Assembly (NCBI GenBank): GCA_000434235.1 | Contig: FR891984.1 | Span: 1 to 23,579 of the forward strand | Length of the DNA: 23,579 nt | Direction: 5' to 3' | Origin: Alistipes sp. CAG:268 | GTDB lineage: Bacteria > Bacteroidota > Bacteroidia > Bacteroidales > Rikenellaceae | Part shown: positions 23,030 through 23,579 of the stretch, in pieces | How the letters are laid out: each line of letters starts with the position of its first letter | How positions within the stretch are numbered: the first letter of the stretch is position 1 | The notes under the pieces: generated by a model | Database searches by the model: none | The model's input: only the letters and a program-made list of their open reading frames with translations | What the model was told of the DNA's origin: nothing | Translations under genes and position numbers: made by a program

Positions 23030-23579
23030 ATGAGAACGATTCCCGCTTCCGAATTGATTATCAACGACGACGGCTCGATATTCCACCTCCACCTCCGTCC
23101 CGAACAGCTGGCCGACACGGTCATCCTCGTGGGCGACCCGGGCCGCGTGGCGCTTGTCGCCGAACATTTCGACAACCGGGAATGCGAAGTCTCGAACCGC
23201 GAATTCCGCACCGTCACGGGCACCTACAAGGGCCGGCGCATGACCGTGCTCTCGACCGGCATCGGCATCGGCAACATCGACATCTCGGTCACGGAGCTCG
23301 ATGCCCTGGCCAACGTCGATTTCGCCACGCGGCAGGAGAAGGCCGAGAAACGGCGCCTGACGCTCGTGCGGCTCGGCACCTCGGGAGCCATCCAGCCCGA
23401 CATCCGCGTCGGGGAGATGGTCTTCTCGCGCACGTCGGTCGGCTTCGACGGCCTGCTCAACTACTACAAAGGGCGCAACGAGGTCTGCGATCTGGAGATC
23501 GAGCGCGCCTTCATGGAGCACACCGGCTGGAACGAACTGCTTCCGAAGCCCTACTTCATCGACGCCGACCCGACGCTCT
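23030..23579 (+). CDS. Nucleoside phosphorylase (uridine/purine phosphorylase family; 3' end cut)
   Basis: The frame opens at 23030 and is still open at the right edge after 183 codons, so the C-terminus is missing. Family motifs visible are VILVGDPGRV (31-40, phosphate-binding Arg39), STGIGIGNIDI (75-85) and RLGTSGAIQPDI (114-125, ribose/phosphate contact). This is the PNP/UDP phosphorylase fold, which splits nucleosides with phosphate into base and ribose-1-phosphate. The section seen does not settle the base preference, as the deciding residues lie further on; uridine phosphorylase-like annotation is the likely one. It has its own promoter and is divergent from glmM. Confidence 0.88.
   Translation, partial: MRTIPASELIINDDGSIFHLHLRPEQLADTVILVGDPGRVALVAEHFDNRECEVSNREFRTVTGTYKGRRMTVLSTGIGIGNIDISVTELDALANVDFATRQEKAEKRRLTLVRLGTSGAIQPDIRVGEMVFSRTSVGFDGLLNYYKGRNEVCDLEIERAFMEHTGWNELLPKPYFIDADPTL

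Noticed and set aside
1..23579. tRNA, rRNA, CRISPR arrays, insertion sequences, prophage genes
   Set aside because: I looked through gaps and coding content and saw no sign of any of them; all gaps are short and explained by promoters, hairpins and leaders.

Overview
The window looks like a chromosomal segment of a GC-rich Bacteroidota bacterium, most likely Alistipes or another member of the Rikenellaceae. The taxonomic signs are: repeated Bacteroidota-type promoter boxes (TAnnTTTG, usually TATCTTTG); a 57-residue histone H1-like (Hc1) protein; a FeoA-FeoB fusion followed by a tiny Cys-rich FeoB partner; a PorV/PorQ-type outer membrane protein; and few Shine-Dalgarno sequences. Genus is an inference. 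No tRNA, rRNA, CRISPR array, insertion sequence or prophage is visible. Every gap between genes is under 300 bases.

Layout. (1) 1-3283, minus strand: ferrous iron uptake operon feoAB plus a 48-residue FeoB-associated peptide, followed by a CidA/LrgA-family membrane protein cut by the left edge. (2) 3336-8959, minus: a complete tripartite RND efflux operon (lipoprotein adaptor, inner-membrane pump, outer-membrane channel) with gaps of 3 and -4 bases. (3) 9082-10099, plus: Hc1 histone-like gene, a strong terminator, a nitroreductase with a lipoprotein signal, and a second terminator. (4) 10204-13716, minus: YtfJ-like periplasmic protein, Omp85-type barrel without POTRA domains, and an EptA-type phosphoethanolamine transferase, tightly spaced as one envelope operon. 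(5) 13869-15368: low-molecular-weight tyrosine phosphatase (plus) and PorV-like protein (minus), converging on a shared terminator. (6) 15447-16391, minus: fabG. (7) 16530-18687, plus: glyA and a DUF2461 gene, ending in a 15-bp terminator hairpin. (8) 18803-22890, minus: glmM, an NlpE-like lipoprotein, an M20 dipeptidase and an inositol-monophosphatase-family enzyme, all in line. (9) 22968-23579, plus: a nucleoside phosphorylase cut by the right edge.

Most genes are core metabolism or cell-envelope functions: iron import, drug efflux, lipid A modification, fatty acid synthesis, one-carbon metabolism, amino-sugar synthesis and peptide and nucleoside salvage. I found no obvious new defence or mobile system.

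The points most worth a second look are: a GGADGPT motif, the signature of sodium-pumping decarboxylase beta subunits, inside an AT-richer in-frame segment of a FeoB loop; an apparent extended promoter (TCG-TATCTTTGC) shared by several genes; two genes whose ATG lies five bases after the -7 box, suggesting leaderless mRNAs; and a promoter-plus-hairpin arrangement ahead of the cidA-like gene.
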